Notes: generated by a model from the sequence alone, not told the origin. A stretch of 56,920 nucleotides of DNA from a bacterium (GCA_024223715.1 JAAEOA010000053.1:1-56920); one strand, 5' to 3'; shown: positions 46,361-56,915, counted from the first letter of the stretch. Made by a program: numbers and translations.

Positions 46361-46818
46361 TCCAAACAAAAGCCAACGAACTTCTGAAAAAACATACCCT
46401 CTGGGAGAAGGTAAAACCTGAAAAAAAAGGGTCTTGATCTCAAACAAAACACCTCTATTTTAGCCAATTAACACAGGATAATTTTGGGGATAACTCTGGA
46501 TAACACCAAGAAAACAATACCCGGCTGGGGATAATATTTAACGACTGGGGATAACCGTTTATAACTACTATATATTTCAACATAATTACCAACACACATA
46601 CCTCCAGAATCAGGGGCTTAAATAAATGATTGAGGGCGAAATAAGGAAGTTACCAAAGTTACCAACACCCCTATATCTTCTACTGTATTTATCTATTATT
46701 ATTAAGAAAGATAAGAGGGCTTGGGGATATCCAAACTCCTTGCTAACTTGATCCAGATCTCCTATCATGGCCATCCTGATCAAGAGCCCATGAATAACCT
46801 TTGACCGGAGGACCGGAA
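46361..46818. other. dnaA-dnaN intergenic region with a cluster of DnaA-box-like repeats (likely oriC core)
   Basis: The 458 bases between the dnaA terminator and dnaN hold a tight array of one-mismatch DnaA boxes, all in the same direction: TGGGGATAA at 46485-46493, 46526-46534 and 46546-46554, and TCTGGATAA at 46495-46503; ACAGGATAA at 46473-46481 is weaker. Starts are about 10, 31 and 20 bases apart, near whole helix turns. An AT-rich stretch (46556-46600 and 46660-46710, with TATATATTTC and TCTATTATTATT) follows and could be the unwinding element. The dnaN promoter must also be here. Confidence 0.75.
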
Positions 46819-47958
46819 GTGAAGTTTGAAATTCAGCAGGAAGAATTACAGAAGGCCCTGGATACCATTGCCAATGTGGTGCCTTCAAAAACCACACTGC
46901 CAATTTTGACTTGTGTTTTGATGGATGCCACTGAAGGCCAATTGAAACTGTCAGCAACCAACCTTGATATTTCCATTACAACAACCACCAGCGAGGTGGA
47001 TATCAAGGATGAAGGCAAAATTGCCATTCCTGCTGATAAATTTATTTCTTTTGTCCGGACTTTGCGTTCGGGTGTGGTCAAATTCGCTCAAAAAGGTGAA
47101 AAAATTAATCTGAGTTGTGGATCAGCCAGAATGACTCAAGTAACCATGAATGTGGAAGAATATCCTGCTTTGAAGGTTCTTGAAGAAACCAACGGCCTGG
47201 ATATGGAAGCCAATCTGCTAACTGAAATGATTAACGAAACCAGTTATTCGGTCTCCCGCGATGAAACCCGTCCCGCACTTATGGGAATAAACTGGGAAAT
47301 AACTCCAGATAGCCTGACACTTGTAGCTACAGATGCTCATCGTTTGTCCCGGAGTCATCGCTCAATGGAGTGGACCTTCAACGAGAATCGCAGCATGATT
47401 GTTGATACTGCAGGTTTACGTCACTTGCCCCGTGTTGTGGCCAACATGAAAAACGATAAAGATTCGTCCGGTAATGTGACAATTTTCATGGGTGAAAATC
47501 AACTCAGTTTCCGGGCCGGTAATACCGTATTGCACGCTCGTTTACTGGAAGGACCTTTCCCCGATTACAATGCTGTTATTCCCAAAGACAACGATAAAAA
47601 CGTAACAGTCGATAAATCAGATCTGGCCCAGGCTATTCGCCGGGTTTCCATTATGGCGGACCGCATTACCAGTCAAATCAGAGTGGGTGTTGAAAGCGGC
47701 CATATGGAACTGACAGCAACAGGTGCCGATGGAGCAAAGAGTGAAGATCAAATTCAAATTTCCTACGAAGGCGATGCCATGGAAATCGGGTTTAATTACA
47801 GCTATCTCCAGGACATCCTGAAAAACATTAAAGCCGACACGGTAGTTCTTTCCTTAAATGACTCACAAAGCGCAGCCTTGATTAAACCAGTGACAGATGA
47901 AGGCAATGAAACTGGTTTGCTCTGTCTGCTTATGCCTTTGCGTCTGGCTGGAGAATAG
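46819..47958 (+). CDS. dnaN: DNA polymerase III beta sliding clamp
   Basis: A 379-residue protein starting at the GTG at 46819, seven bases after GGAGG, giving the typical MKFEIQQEELQKAL N terminus; an in-frame TTG at 46801 is rejected. Three clamp domains of about 120 residues each are seen, with the PILTCVLMDA and the LVATDAHRLSRS-type motif, and the C-terminal LCLLMPLRL (clamp proteins end with an MP(M/L)R(L/I) signature). It forms the ring that keeps Pol III on DNA. recF follows eight bases after its stop. Confidence 0.97.
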   Translation: MKFEIQQEELQKALDTIANVVPSKTTLPILTCVLMDATEGQLKLSATNLDISITTTTSEVDIKDEGKIAIPADKFISFVRTLRSGVVKFAQKGEKINLSCGSARMTQVTMNVEEYPALKVLEETNGLDMEANLLTEMINETSYSVSRDETRPALMGINWEITPDSLTLVATDAHRLSRSHRSMEWTFNENRSMIVDTAGLRHLPRVVANMKNDKDSSGNVTIFMGENQLSFRAGNTVLHARLLEGPFPDYNAVIPKDNDKNVTVDKSDLAQAIRRVSIMADRITSQIRVGVESGHMELTATGADGAKSEDQIQISYEGDAMEIGFNYSYLQDILKNIKADTVVLSLNDSQSAALIKPVTDEGNETGLLCLLMPLRLAGE

Positions 47959-47966
47959 CGGTTCGG

Positions 47967-49139
47967 ATGAGGATCGTATCGGCCAGCATTTCTGGATTCA
48001 GAAATTTAAAGGAAGACAGCTTCGAATTTTCGCCTCAGGTCAATATTGTCCTGGGGCGAAATGGTATGGGGAAAACAAATTTTTTTGAGGCTCTTAATTT
48101 TTTTGCTCTTGGCCGATCTCATCAGGGAAGTAAAACCGAAGAAATAATTTCATTTGATTCCGATTCTCTGCACGTGAAATTAGAAGTGGAGGAGGAGTCC
48201 GGACACAAATTCATGGGCGAATTTGGTTTGGATAAACAGGGCGGCCGTCGAATAAAGATAGATGGTGAACCCGTTTCTCGACGATCTGATTTGGTGGGCA
48301 AGTTGGCCACGGTTTTTTTTAACCCCGACAGCATTGCTTTAGTAAGAGGCGGACCCAGGAACCGCCGCCACTTTGTGGACCAAAGCCAGGCTGAAATTGA
48401 TCCTTTGTATTTGACTAATCTTACAGCTTTTAACCGAACTTTAAGGCAAAAAAGCGGTCTGTTGCGCGATATGCGAAAAGGACTGGTTAATTACCAAAAA
48501 GGACAATTGGAGCTGAAAGCCTGGAATGAAGAATTAGCCTCATACGCAACAGACATTTGTCTGGGTAGAAATGAATATTCACAACTTGTTTCACCATACG
48601 CCCATAGCTGTCATCGTAAATTGACAAAAGAAGAAAAACCGTTCGAATTTGTTTACCAAAGCAACCTTGAATCAGTCAAAAAACACCTATCAGGGAATCA
48701 AAAAAAACATAGCGATAAAAGTGAAATAGAAGCGGATATTTTGAGTGAATTAGACTATATTAGTAAAGACGAAACAAAGCGAGGAAGGCCTCTCGTTGGT
48801 CCTCAGTTTGATGATTTCGAAGTTAAGCTTTCGGGCCTCGATTTGCGGGTCTATGGCTCTCAAGGGGAAACACGCACCGCTGCGGTGTCGTTAATCCTTG
48901 CTCGCGGAGATGTTTTGTTTGAGAGACGACAAATTAGGCCGGTTCTGTTCTTCGATGACATATTCAGCGAACTGGATAGAGAACGGGCCCGGCGCCTCCA
49001 GGAAATGGCGTCACAGTTGCATCAGGTTTTCATTGCTACAGCCCGTCAGGATGACGTTGAGGGCTGGCACCCCGACCAGGTAAAAACCTGGAAAGTGAAT
49101 GAAGGCCAAATTTCCCAAAGTCTCCCAAATTCTGATTAA
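47967..49139 (+). CDS. recF: DNA replication and repair protein RecF
   Basis: A 390-residue SMC-like ATPase. The N terminus ISGFRNLKEDSFEFSPQVNIVLGRNGMGKTNFFEALNFFALGRSH holds the Walker A loop (GRNGMGKTN). The C-terminal signature QGETRTAAVSLILARGDVLFE and Walker B LFFDDIFSELD are present. RecF helps load RecA at gaps with RecO and RecR. It sits after dnaN as in many bacteria, with an eight-base gap. Confidence 0.96.
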   Translation: MRIVSASISGFRNLKEDSFEFSPQVNIVLGRNGMGKTNFFEALNFFALGRSHQGSKTEEIISFDSDSLHVKLEVEEESGHKFMGEFGLDKQGGRRIKIDGEPVSRRSDLVGKLATVFFNPDSIALVRGGPRNRRHFVDQSQAEIDPLYLTNLTAFNRTLRQKSGLLRDMRKGLVNYQKGQLELKAWNEELASYATDICLGRNEYSQLVSPYAHSCHRKLTKEEKPFEFVYQSNLESVKKHLSGNQKKHSDKSEIEADILSELDYISKDETKRGRPLVGPQFDDFEVKLSGLDLRVYGSQGETRTAAVSLILARGDVLFERRQIRPVLFFDDIFSELDRERARRLQEMASQLHQVFIATARQDDVEGWHPDQVKTWKVNEGQISQSLPNSD

Positions 49140-49178
49140 AAACGCAAATCTGGTTAAGAAACGGGAGTATTCCACAGA

Positions 49179-51475
<2,297 letters not shown>

Positions 51476-51529
51476 TAATCTTACTAAACGCCATTTCCCT
51501 GTAAGTAATATTTAAAAAAGAGGGCCAGA

Positions 51530-54220
51530 ATGTCTGACGACAAGACAAACGATCCGAACGGTCAAAACGAACAAAACAAGGACCTGCCCGAAGGTGCAGC
51601 GGTTCCTAATTTTCCCGGTGAAAAAATCATCGAAGCGAGCATTGCCGACAAAATGCGCACCTCGTACATGGAATATTCCATGAGTGTGATTATTAGTCGT
51701 GCCCTGCCCGATGTGCGCGATGGTTTAAAACCGGTTCATCGCCGTGTCTTAACAGCGATGAATGACCTGAACCTGCAACCGGGACGTCCTTACCGTAAAT
51801 CGGCGAAGATTACCGGTGATACCACAGGTAACTATCACCCTCACGGAACCAACGCCGTGTACGATACACTGGTTCGTATGGCCCAGGACTTTAGCCTGAG
51901 GTATCCGCTGGTTGACGGTCAGGGTAACTTTGGTTCTGTTGATGGCGATAACGCTGCAGCCGAACGTTATACCGAGGCCCGCCTGACAAAATTTGCCACC
52001 AATACCATGTTGGACCTGGAAAAAGAAACGGTCGATTACGTACCCAACTACGATGGCTCAAGAATGATGCCGTCGGTGATGCCTTCAAAAGTGCCCAACC
52101 TTTTGGTTAATGGCGCCGATGGTATTGCTGTGGGTATGGCCACAAAAATTCCACCACACAACATGCGTGAAGTTTGCGATGGCCTGGTCGCTGTATTGGA
52201 TAACCCGGAAATTGAACCGGCCGATATGCTGGAATACGTTCAGGGCCCAGACTTTCCCACCGGCGGAATCATTCACGGCAAACGCGGCATTTACAATTAT
52301 GTAACAACCGGTCGGGGTCGGGTTGTGGTGCGAGCCCGCACCGAAACCCAACTGCTGGACAACGGCAAAAGCCAGATCATTGTCAACGAGTTGCCTTATC
52401 AGGTGAACAAAGCCTCGCTCATTGAGAAAATAGCCAACCATGTGCGCAATGGCGTCATTGAAGGCATTAGCGATTTGCGCGACGAGAGTGATCGCGAAGG
52501 AATGCGCATTGTTATTGTGCTGAAGAAAGAAGCTTTCCCTCAGGTGATCCTGAACAAGCTTTATTCGCACACCATGATGCAAAACACCTTCGGCGTGATC
52601 AACCTGGCGCTGGTAAACAACCAGCCCAAGGTCATGACACTGAAAGAAACCATGGTTGAATTCCTGAGTTTCCGCGAAGAAGTCATTATTCGCCGAACGC
52701 AGTATCAGTTGCGTAAAGCCCAAGAGCGGGCGCACTTGCTTGAGGGCTACCGCATTGCCCTGGATAATATTGACGAGATTGTTGAAATCATTAAAAAGAG
52801 CGCCTCGCCAGATGTGGCCCAGGCTTCTCTTATTGAACGCTTCGGCCTGAGCGAAATTCAATCCAAGGCCATTCTGGAAATGCGCCTGGCGCGACTGACT
52901 GGCCTGGAACGTCAAAAAATTGAAGACGAATACGCCGAGTTGATTCAGCGCATCAGTGAACTGCAAGCCATTCTCGACAGCCGCGACCTGGTCCTGGCAA
53001 TTGTGCGGGAAGAAATTGCCGAAGTTCGCGAAGCGTACGGCGATGAACGGCGCACCAGCATTGTGGAAGACGAAGGCGAAATCGACATCGAAGATTTGAT
53101 TGCCGATGAGCCAATGGTTGTGACCATCAGTAACCAGGGTTATGCGAAACGCATTGCTTTGGACACTTATCGTCAGCAGGGTCGTGGGGGCAAGGGCATT
53201 ACCGCCATGGGCACCAAAGATGAAGACTTTGTGGATAACCTGTTTATAGCCTCGACCCATCAGTACTTGTTGGTATTGACGGAAAAAGGTCAGCTGTACT
53301 GGCTGAAGGTTTACCGAATTCCAAAAGGCGGACGCACCGCCAAAGGAACTCCCATTGTGAACCTGATCCAGATTCAGCCGGGAGATAAAATTCACGCAGT
53401 CCTGCCAATTCGTGAGTTCAGCGAAGGCCGCTTCCTGGCCCTGGCCACGAATAAAGGAATTATTAAGCGCACATCTTTAACAGCGTTCAGTAATGTCCGC
53501 AAAGCCGGAATTCGTGCCATCTCGCTGATTGAAGGCGAACACCTTATTTCGGCCCGTGAAACCGACGACAGCAGCGATATTATTATGGCCAGCAGCAGCG
53601 GCCTGGCGATTCGCTTCAACGAGAATGATTGTCGCAGCATGGGCCGAACAGCCCGCGGTGTGCGTGGTCTTGCTCTTGGTGAAGGCCAGGAAGTCATTGG
53701 CATGATTACGGTAAGCAGAGACGAAGAGGGGAACTACCCCGAAGACCTGACCCTGCTTTCGATAACCAAAAACGGCTACGGAAAAAGAACTCCGCTGGAT
53801 GAATACCGCATTCAGCGTCGTGGCGGAAAAGGCCTGATCACAATTAAGTGCAGCGACCGCAACGGACCGCTGTTGGGAATTCGCGATGTGGTACCGGGAG
53901 AAGAACTGATGGTGATTACCCGCAAGGGAATCATGATCCGTATCTCTCTGGACTCGGTTAGTTCCCAGAGTCGCAATACCCAGGGTGTGAAAATCATCAG
54001 ACTGAAAGGTGATGACCTGGTTGGATCCATTGCCAAAATTGGTGTGGAAGCGGTTGGCGATGAGGAAGACGAAAACATAGAGGACGTGGAAGTGGTGGAA
54101 GAAGCTTCTGGTGATGAAGTCACCGAAACAGATGAAGCCACTCAAGATGAAACCACCGAAGAGGAAGCCCCTGAAGACGAGTCTTCTGATTCAGATGATG
54201 ACGGAGATAAAACAGAGTAG
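51530..54220 (+). CDS. gyrA: DNA gyrase subunit A, with acidic C-terminal tail
   Basis: An 896-residue protein. The N-terminal breakage-reunion domain carries the active-site Tyr at residue 147 (AAAERYTEARL), the quinolone-region motif HPHGTNAVYDTLVRMAQDF, and ALPDVRDGLKPVHRRVL. The C-terminal beta-pinwheel has the GyrA box QRRGGKG at residues 762-768, which marks gyrase rather than topoisomerase IV, and a second QQGRGGKG-like repeat. The last 45 residues are almost all Glu, Asp, Thr and Ser, an acidic tail of the type that tunes supercoiling. A strong terminator lies 22 bases downstream and isolates the integron. Confidence 0.97.
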   Translation: MSDDKTNDPNGQNEQNKDLPEGAAVPNFPGEKIIEASIADKMRTSYMEYSMSVIISRALPDVRDGLKPVHRRVLTAMNDLNLQPGRPYRKSAKITGDTTGNYHPHGTNAVYDTLVRMAQDFSLRYPLVDGQGNFGSVDGDNAAAERYTEARLTKFATNTMLDLEKETVDYVPNYDGSRMMPSVMPSKVPNLLVNGADGIAVGMATKIPPHNMREVCDGLVAVLDNPEIEPADMLEYVQGPDFPTGGIIHGKRGIYNYVTTGRGRVVVRARTETQLLDNGKSQIIVNELPYQVNKASLIEKIANHVRNGVIEGISDLRDESDREGMRIVIVLKKEAFPQVILNKLYSHTMMQNTFGVINLALVNNQPKVMTLKETMVEFLSFREEVIIRRTQYQLRKAQERAHLLEGYRIALDNIDEIVEIIKKSASPDVAQASLIERFGLSEIQSKAILEMRLARLTGLERQKIEDEYAELIQRISELQAILDSRDLVLAIVREEIAEVREAYGDERRTSIVEDEGEIDIEDLIADEPMVVTISNQGYAKRIALDTYRQQGRGGKGITAMGTKDEDFVDNLFIASTHQYLLVLTEKGQLYWLKVYRIPKGGRTAKGTPIVNLIQIQPGDKIHAVLPIREFSEGRFLALATNKGIIKRTSLTAFSNVRKAGIRAISLIEGEHLISARETDDSSDIIMASSSGLAIRFNENDCRSMGRTARGVRGLALGEGQEVIGMITVSRDEEGNYPEDLTLLSITKNGYGKRTPLDEYRIQRRGGKGLITIKCSDRNGPLLGIRDVVPGEELMVITRKGIMIRISLDSVSSQSRNTQGVKIIRLKGDDLVGSIAKIGVEAVGDEEDENIEDVEVVEEASGDEVTETDEATQDETTEEEAPEDESSDSDDDGDKTE

Positions 54221-54241
54221 TTCTTCTCTGGCAGATGATAG

Positions 54242-54279
54242 CCACCGGCTCCTTTTTAAGGGGCCGGTGGTTTTTTTTT
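54242..54279 (+). terminator. Rho-independent terminator after gyrA
   Basis: CCACCGGC plus TCC (from 54242) pairs with GGGGCCGGTGG (to 54270) around a TTTTTAAG loop, then nine T. It lies between gyrA and the integron integrase. Confidence 0.95.
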
Positions 54280-54321
54280 GGTTCGGTCTTTGCTTTAGGG
54301 AAAGAAACCAAAGGAGAAATT

Positions 54322-55302
54322 GTGAACACACCAAACCAAGCACCAAAATCAAAACTATTGACCCGGGTTAGAGCAGTCATCAAGCTGAAACACTATAGCA
54401 AAGCCACTGAAAAAGCCTACGTGTCCTGGATTAAGCAGTACATCATTTTTAATAATACGAATCATCCGAGTATGATGGGCAAAAAAGAAGTGGAAAGTTT
54501 TTTGACCCACTTGGCGGTGACTCGCCACGTGGCCCCATCAACTCAGAATCAGGCCCTGGCAGCGATTCTTTTTCTTTATAGAGATGTTTTGAGATACACC
54601 CTGCCTTGGCTGGATAATGTTACCCGGGCGAAACCGAAAGTGAATATACCAGTAGTCTTATCGCAAAACGAAGTCATGCTGGTTTTGGGGAATCTGAGCG
54701 GGGTTCAAAAAATCATGGCCCAATTGCTATATGGGGCCGGCTTGCGCTTGATGGAGTGTTGCAAATTGCGAATTAAAGATCTCGATTTCCACAGAGGCCA
54801 GTTCTGCGTTCGGCGGGGAAAAGGAGGGAAGGACAGGTTTGCAATTTTGCCCCAGGGAGTTAAGGAAGATCTGATGAAGCAAGTTGAGCAGGCGCGCATA
54901 ATGCACAAAAAGGATTTAATTCGTGGCGCCGGTTGGGTTCAGTTGGATAAGGCCTTTTCGAAAAAATACCCGAACGCAGGAAACTCGTTTCAATGGCAGT
55001 GGGTTTTTCCGGCAACAAGGATTCACATTGATCGGGAAAGTGGCCACGGATGGCGACACCATTTGCATCAAAGTGTCCTGCAAAGAGCCGTGAAACAAGC
55101 CGGGAGGGATGCCGGGATAACAAAACGAGTATCCTGCCATGTCCTTCGACACTCGTTTGCGACCCACTTGCTGGAAGCAGGGCATGATATTCGAACGATT
55201 CAGGAATTGCTGGGTCACCAGGACGTCAGGACTACGATGAAGTATACCCACGTGGTTGAAAATGGGACCATGGGGGTGAGAAGTCCGCTGGATCGGTTGT
55301 GA
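54322..55302 (+). CDS. intI: Integron integrase (IntI-type tyrosine recombinase)
   Basis: A 326-residue protein. The GTG at 54322 has AGGAG five to six bases upstream; a longer frame starts inside the gyrA terminator and is rejected. The N-terminal SAM-like domain has KHYSKATEKAYVSWIKQYIIF and MGKKEVESFLTHLAV. Catalytic residues are intact: Arg142 (GAGLRLMECC), Lys in GKGGKDR, His273 and Arg276 (CHVLRHSFATHLL), His299 (LGHQDVRTT) and nucleophile Tyr308 (MKYTHV). Residues about 200-255 (FSKKYPNAGNSFQWQWVFPA ... GWRHHLHQSVLQRAV) are the extra segment found in IntI and not in XerC/D; it holds the flipped bases of attC. It captures gene cassettes by attC x attI recombination. It reads towards the cassettes, opposite to classical integrons. 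Confidence 0.95.
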   Translation: MNTPNQAPKSKLLTRVRAVIKLKHYSKATEKAYVSWIKQYIIFNNTNHPSMMGKKEVESFLTHLAVTRHVAPSTQNQALAAILFLYRDVLRYTLPWLDNVTRAKPKVNIPVVLSQNEVMLVLGNLSGVQKIMAQLLYGAGLRLMECCKLRIKDLDFHRGQFCVRRGKGGKDRFAILPQGVKEDLMKQVEQARIMHKKDLIRGAGWVQLDKAFSKKYPNAGNSFQWQWVFPATRIHIDRESGHGWRHHLHQSVLQRAVKQAGRDAGITKRVSCHVLRHSFATHLLEAGHDIRTIQELLGHQDVRTTMKYTHVVENGTMGVRSPLDRL

Positions 55303-55388
55303 TTTCAGGGAATTATATAGGTGGTTATTTGCGGGTTTATTGCGATTTGTTTTTTTGGAAGGACAAGGTCAGAATTGGTTAATTTATG

Positions 55389-55417
55389 TTGACACAATGG
55401 ATTGTGGCTGTTACGCT
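55389..55417 (+). promoter_or_regulatory. Candidate cassette promoter (Pc)
   Basis: TTGACA (55389-55394) is a perfect -35; after exactly 17 bases TACGCT (55412-55417) keeps the key T, A and final T of the -10. It points at the cassettes and ends about 100 bases before the attI core, where Pc would be needed when intI is on the opposite side. Confidence 0.65.
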
Positions 55418-55518
55418 GATTCTTAAGAAGAAGATATATGAGATAATCTGCAGAATAAATCATGGCAAGGTTTGGTTTTGGGGTGTTTTGGGTTTATTCG
55501 GGAACAAGGGAATAAGTA

Positions 55519-55525
55519 GTTATAC
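55519..55525 (+). promoter_or_regulatory. attI core site (GTTATAC), left boundary of cassette 1
   Basis: GTTATAC fits the integron GTTRRRY-type core and is identical to the R' box of the attC at 56832-56838. Recombination would be between G55519 and T55520. The first cassette gene starts 20-30 bases later. Confidence 0.7.
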
Positions 55526-55545
55526 CGAAAAGGAATTGGTGGAAA

Positions 55546-56121
55546 GTGTCCATGTGTGTAAAGGCCGTCGCGTTTTTTGTGTTCTTCATGGTAAGTGCAG
55601 GCGTCGTATTTGCACAGGCAACGCGGGAACATGATGGCGCCTGGCTACACGCAAACTCCGATACCGCAGGCACACCGTTTCGGGGCGCTCAATCGGGACG
55701 GATGTCTTTACCGGAGGGTGCACGAACTGTTTCCTTCACCGAAATGGAAGTTGAATCCTCTGGGCGAACAGATCACGTTTATACAGGCACGGCCGGCGCT
55801 TTACAGATTCGATTTGTAAGTGCTGGGGGATCGTATTTCCACGGGGTGCAACCGGACACTACTTTGCCATTTGCTTTCAAAAATAGTTACTATCCTAATC
55901 CGAGTTCGAAGCAGACGCCCCCTTTCGCACTTTTAACTGAAGCGAGTTTTGCAGTACAGGTGCTCACGCCAGAACATGTCGAATTGGGTAAGTTTGAGCT
56001 AAATGGTATCAACGCAGGCCCGTATTGGATTGAACCGAGCGAATCTGGGCGATATGTTTTCCAGATCTGGTACCATGGTGAAGCAGTGTATCGACCAATA
56101 CGGATTGTTTGCGTACGATAG
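55546..56121 (+). CDS. Cassette 1 gene: secreted protein of unknown function
   Basis: A 191-residue protein starting at the GTG at 55546 or the ATG two codons later (55552); GGTGG lies just upstream. A clear signal peptide (VKAVAFFVFFMVSAGVVFA, cleavage before QATRE) shows it is exported. The mature 165 residues are rich in Gly, Ser, Thr and aromatic residues, with likely beta strands (FTEMEVESSGRTDHVYTGTAG, ASFAVQVLTPEHVELGKFEL, GRYVFQIWYHGEAVYRPIRIVCV). I recognise no family. It is the only gene in the segment between the attI core and the next GTTATAC, so it forms cassette 1 and is probably read from the upstream promoter. The end of the gene runs into what should be the attC. Confidence 0.75.
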   Translation: MSMCVKAVAFFVFFMVSAGVVFAQATREHDGAWLHANSDTAGTPFRGAQSGRMSLPEGARTVSFTEMEVESSGRTDHVYTGTAGALQIRFVSAGGSYFHGVQPDTTLPFAFKNSYYPNPSSKQTPPFALLTEASFAVQVLTPEHVELGKFELNGINAGPYWIEPSESGRYVFQIWYHGEAVYRPIRIVCVR

Positions 56122-56154
56122 TGCATTCAGCGACGGCATACTAAGTCGTTATAC
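56088..56154 (+). promoter_or_regulatory. Degenerate attC at the cassette 1/2 junction (uncertain)
   Basis: GTTATAC at 56148-56154, in the 46-base gap between the two cassette genes, is identical to the attI and attC2 cores. The left partner is poor: GTATCGAC at 56088-56095 can pair with GTCG and ATAC on the right only if two bases bulge out. The junction is well supported by the core; the rest of the site is not. Confidence 0.4.
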
Positions 56155-56167
56155 TGATTGAGGTAAA

Positions 56168-56734
56168 ATGTTACGACAACTTCTAATGTCGATTCTGGTA
56201 CTGTTTGGGATGAGGGGTTCAACCTTCGGCGCAGAACCAGGAGATTCAATGACAAACGACGAATTTTGGGAAATCATTTCCCAAAGCAAAACAAGCGACT
56301 GTGAGGAACAGGCTTCAGCGTTACGTTCCCTTTTATCGAAAATGCCAGCCAGGCAAATTGAGGCATTTGATCAACGGTGGGGCGAAATCATGGTGGAGTC
56401 TTATCGCTGGGACCTGTGGGCTGTTGCCTACATCATAAATGGTGGTTGTTCAGACGACGGTTTCGAATACTTCCGTGCCTGGTTAATTGGTCAAGGCAGG
56501 GGCTATTACGAGAGAACAATCCTTGAGGTGGAACGCGCTGCCGACCGAGTTAAGCCCGGCGATGAAGTTGAGTGCGAATCGCTTATGCATGTGGCGATGG
56601 AAGCTTACAAAGCTGTATCAAGAAAGCCGCTTCCACTCAGGGGGGCAAAGTATCCTGATTCGCCTGCTGGGGAGAGTTGGGAAGAGGGAGATTTGCAGAA
56701 GCGGTATCCAAGTTTGGTTGAGCGCTTCTGGTAG
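56168..56734 (+). CDS. Cassette 2 gene: DUF4240 protein with N-terminal signal peptide
   Basis: A 188-residue protein. The ATG at 56168 has GAGG upstream. Residues 1-22 (MLRQLLMSILVLFGMRGSTFGA) look like a signal peptide, unusual because DUF4240 proteins normally start at the M-x-x-x-x-FW motif; here that motif (MTNDEFWEIIS) begins at residue 28. The domain is clear: FWEII, SKMPARQIEAFDQRWGEIM, SYRWDLWAVAYIINGGCSDDGFEYFRAWLIGQGR. Its function is unknown in all families. The stop lies six bases before the attC, as in typical cassettes. Small DUF proteins like this are common integron cargo. Confidence 0.9.
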   Translation: MLRQLLMSILVLFGMRGSTFGAEPGDSMTNDEFWEIISQSKTSDCEEQASALRSLLSKMPARQIEAFDQRWGEIMVESYRWDLWAVAYIINGGCSDDGFEYFRAWLIGQGRGYYERTILEVERAADRVKPGDEVECESLMHVAMEAYKAVSRKPLPLRGAKYPDSPAGESWEEGDLQKRYPSLVERFW

Positions 56735-56740
56735 CAGACA

Positions 56741-56838
56741 GTATAACAACAAGTTGAACCTGACAATTGCGTCTGTCACACTTTGTGCTAGCGCACAAAC
56801 CGCGCCAGCCACAATTGCAGGTTAACAAAACGTTATAC
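56741..56838 (+). repeat. attC site (59-base element) of cassette 2
   Basis: A 98-bp imperfect palindrome. R'' GTATAAC (56741-56747) is the exact reverse complement of R' GTTATAC (56832-56838). The L'' arm (56753-56769) pairs with L' (56812-56826) along 15 bases but has two unpaired bases (G56756 and A56763), matching the extrahelical bases used by IntI. A central hairpin TTTGTGC-TAGC-GCACAAA (56782-56799) forms the variable loop. All parts of an attC are present and in order. Confidence 0.95.
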
Positions 56839-56860
56839 AAAATTGGCTATGTAATACGTG

Positions 56861-56915
56861 TTGCCAAATATACCGCCTAGTGGTACACTTAGGAGTACAC
56901 TAGGAGGTGTTAAAA
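56861..56915 (+). promoter_or_regulatory. Internal promoter and operator of cassette 3
   Basis: TTGCCA (56861-56866), 17 bases, then TACACT (56884-56889). A direct repeat (GTACACTTAG / GTACACTAGG) and an imperfect palindrome (TAGTGGTAC / GTACACTA) cover the -10 and downstream, then AGGAGGTG and ATG at 56916. An autoregulated operator in front of a small gene is typical of toxin-antitoxin cassettes. Confidence 0.65.

Larger units (their letters stand above)
55303..55545. other. Integron platform region: cassette promoter and attI
   Basis: The 243 bases between intI and the first cassette gene. They hold a good sigma70-like promoter and the GTTATAC core (both listed below) but no gene. The attI limits cannot be fixed from sequence; they probably include the 60-100 bases left of the core. 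Confidence 0.6.

Noticed and set aside
52085..53395. A 436-residue open frame antisense to gyrA
   Set aside because: It lies wholly opposite a gene with clear motifs and is a by-product of that gene's codon use; the product has no signal or family pattern.
54322..55302. Reading the recombinase as XerC/XerD or a phage integrase
   Set aside because: The KYPNA...WQWVFP segment between the catalytic boxes is specific to IntI, and a real attC lies nearby.
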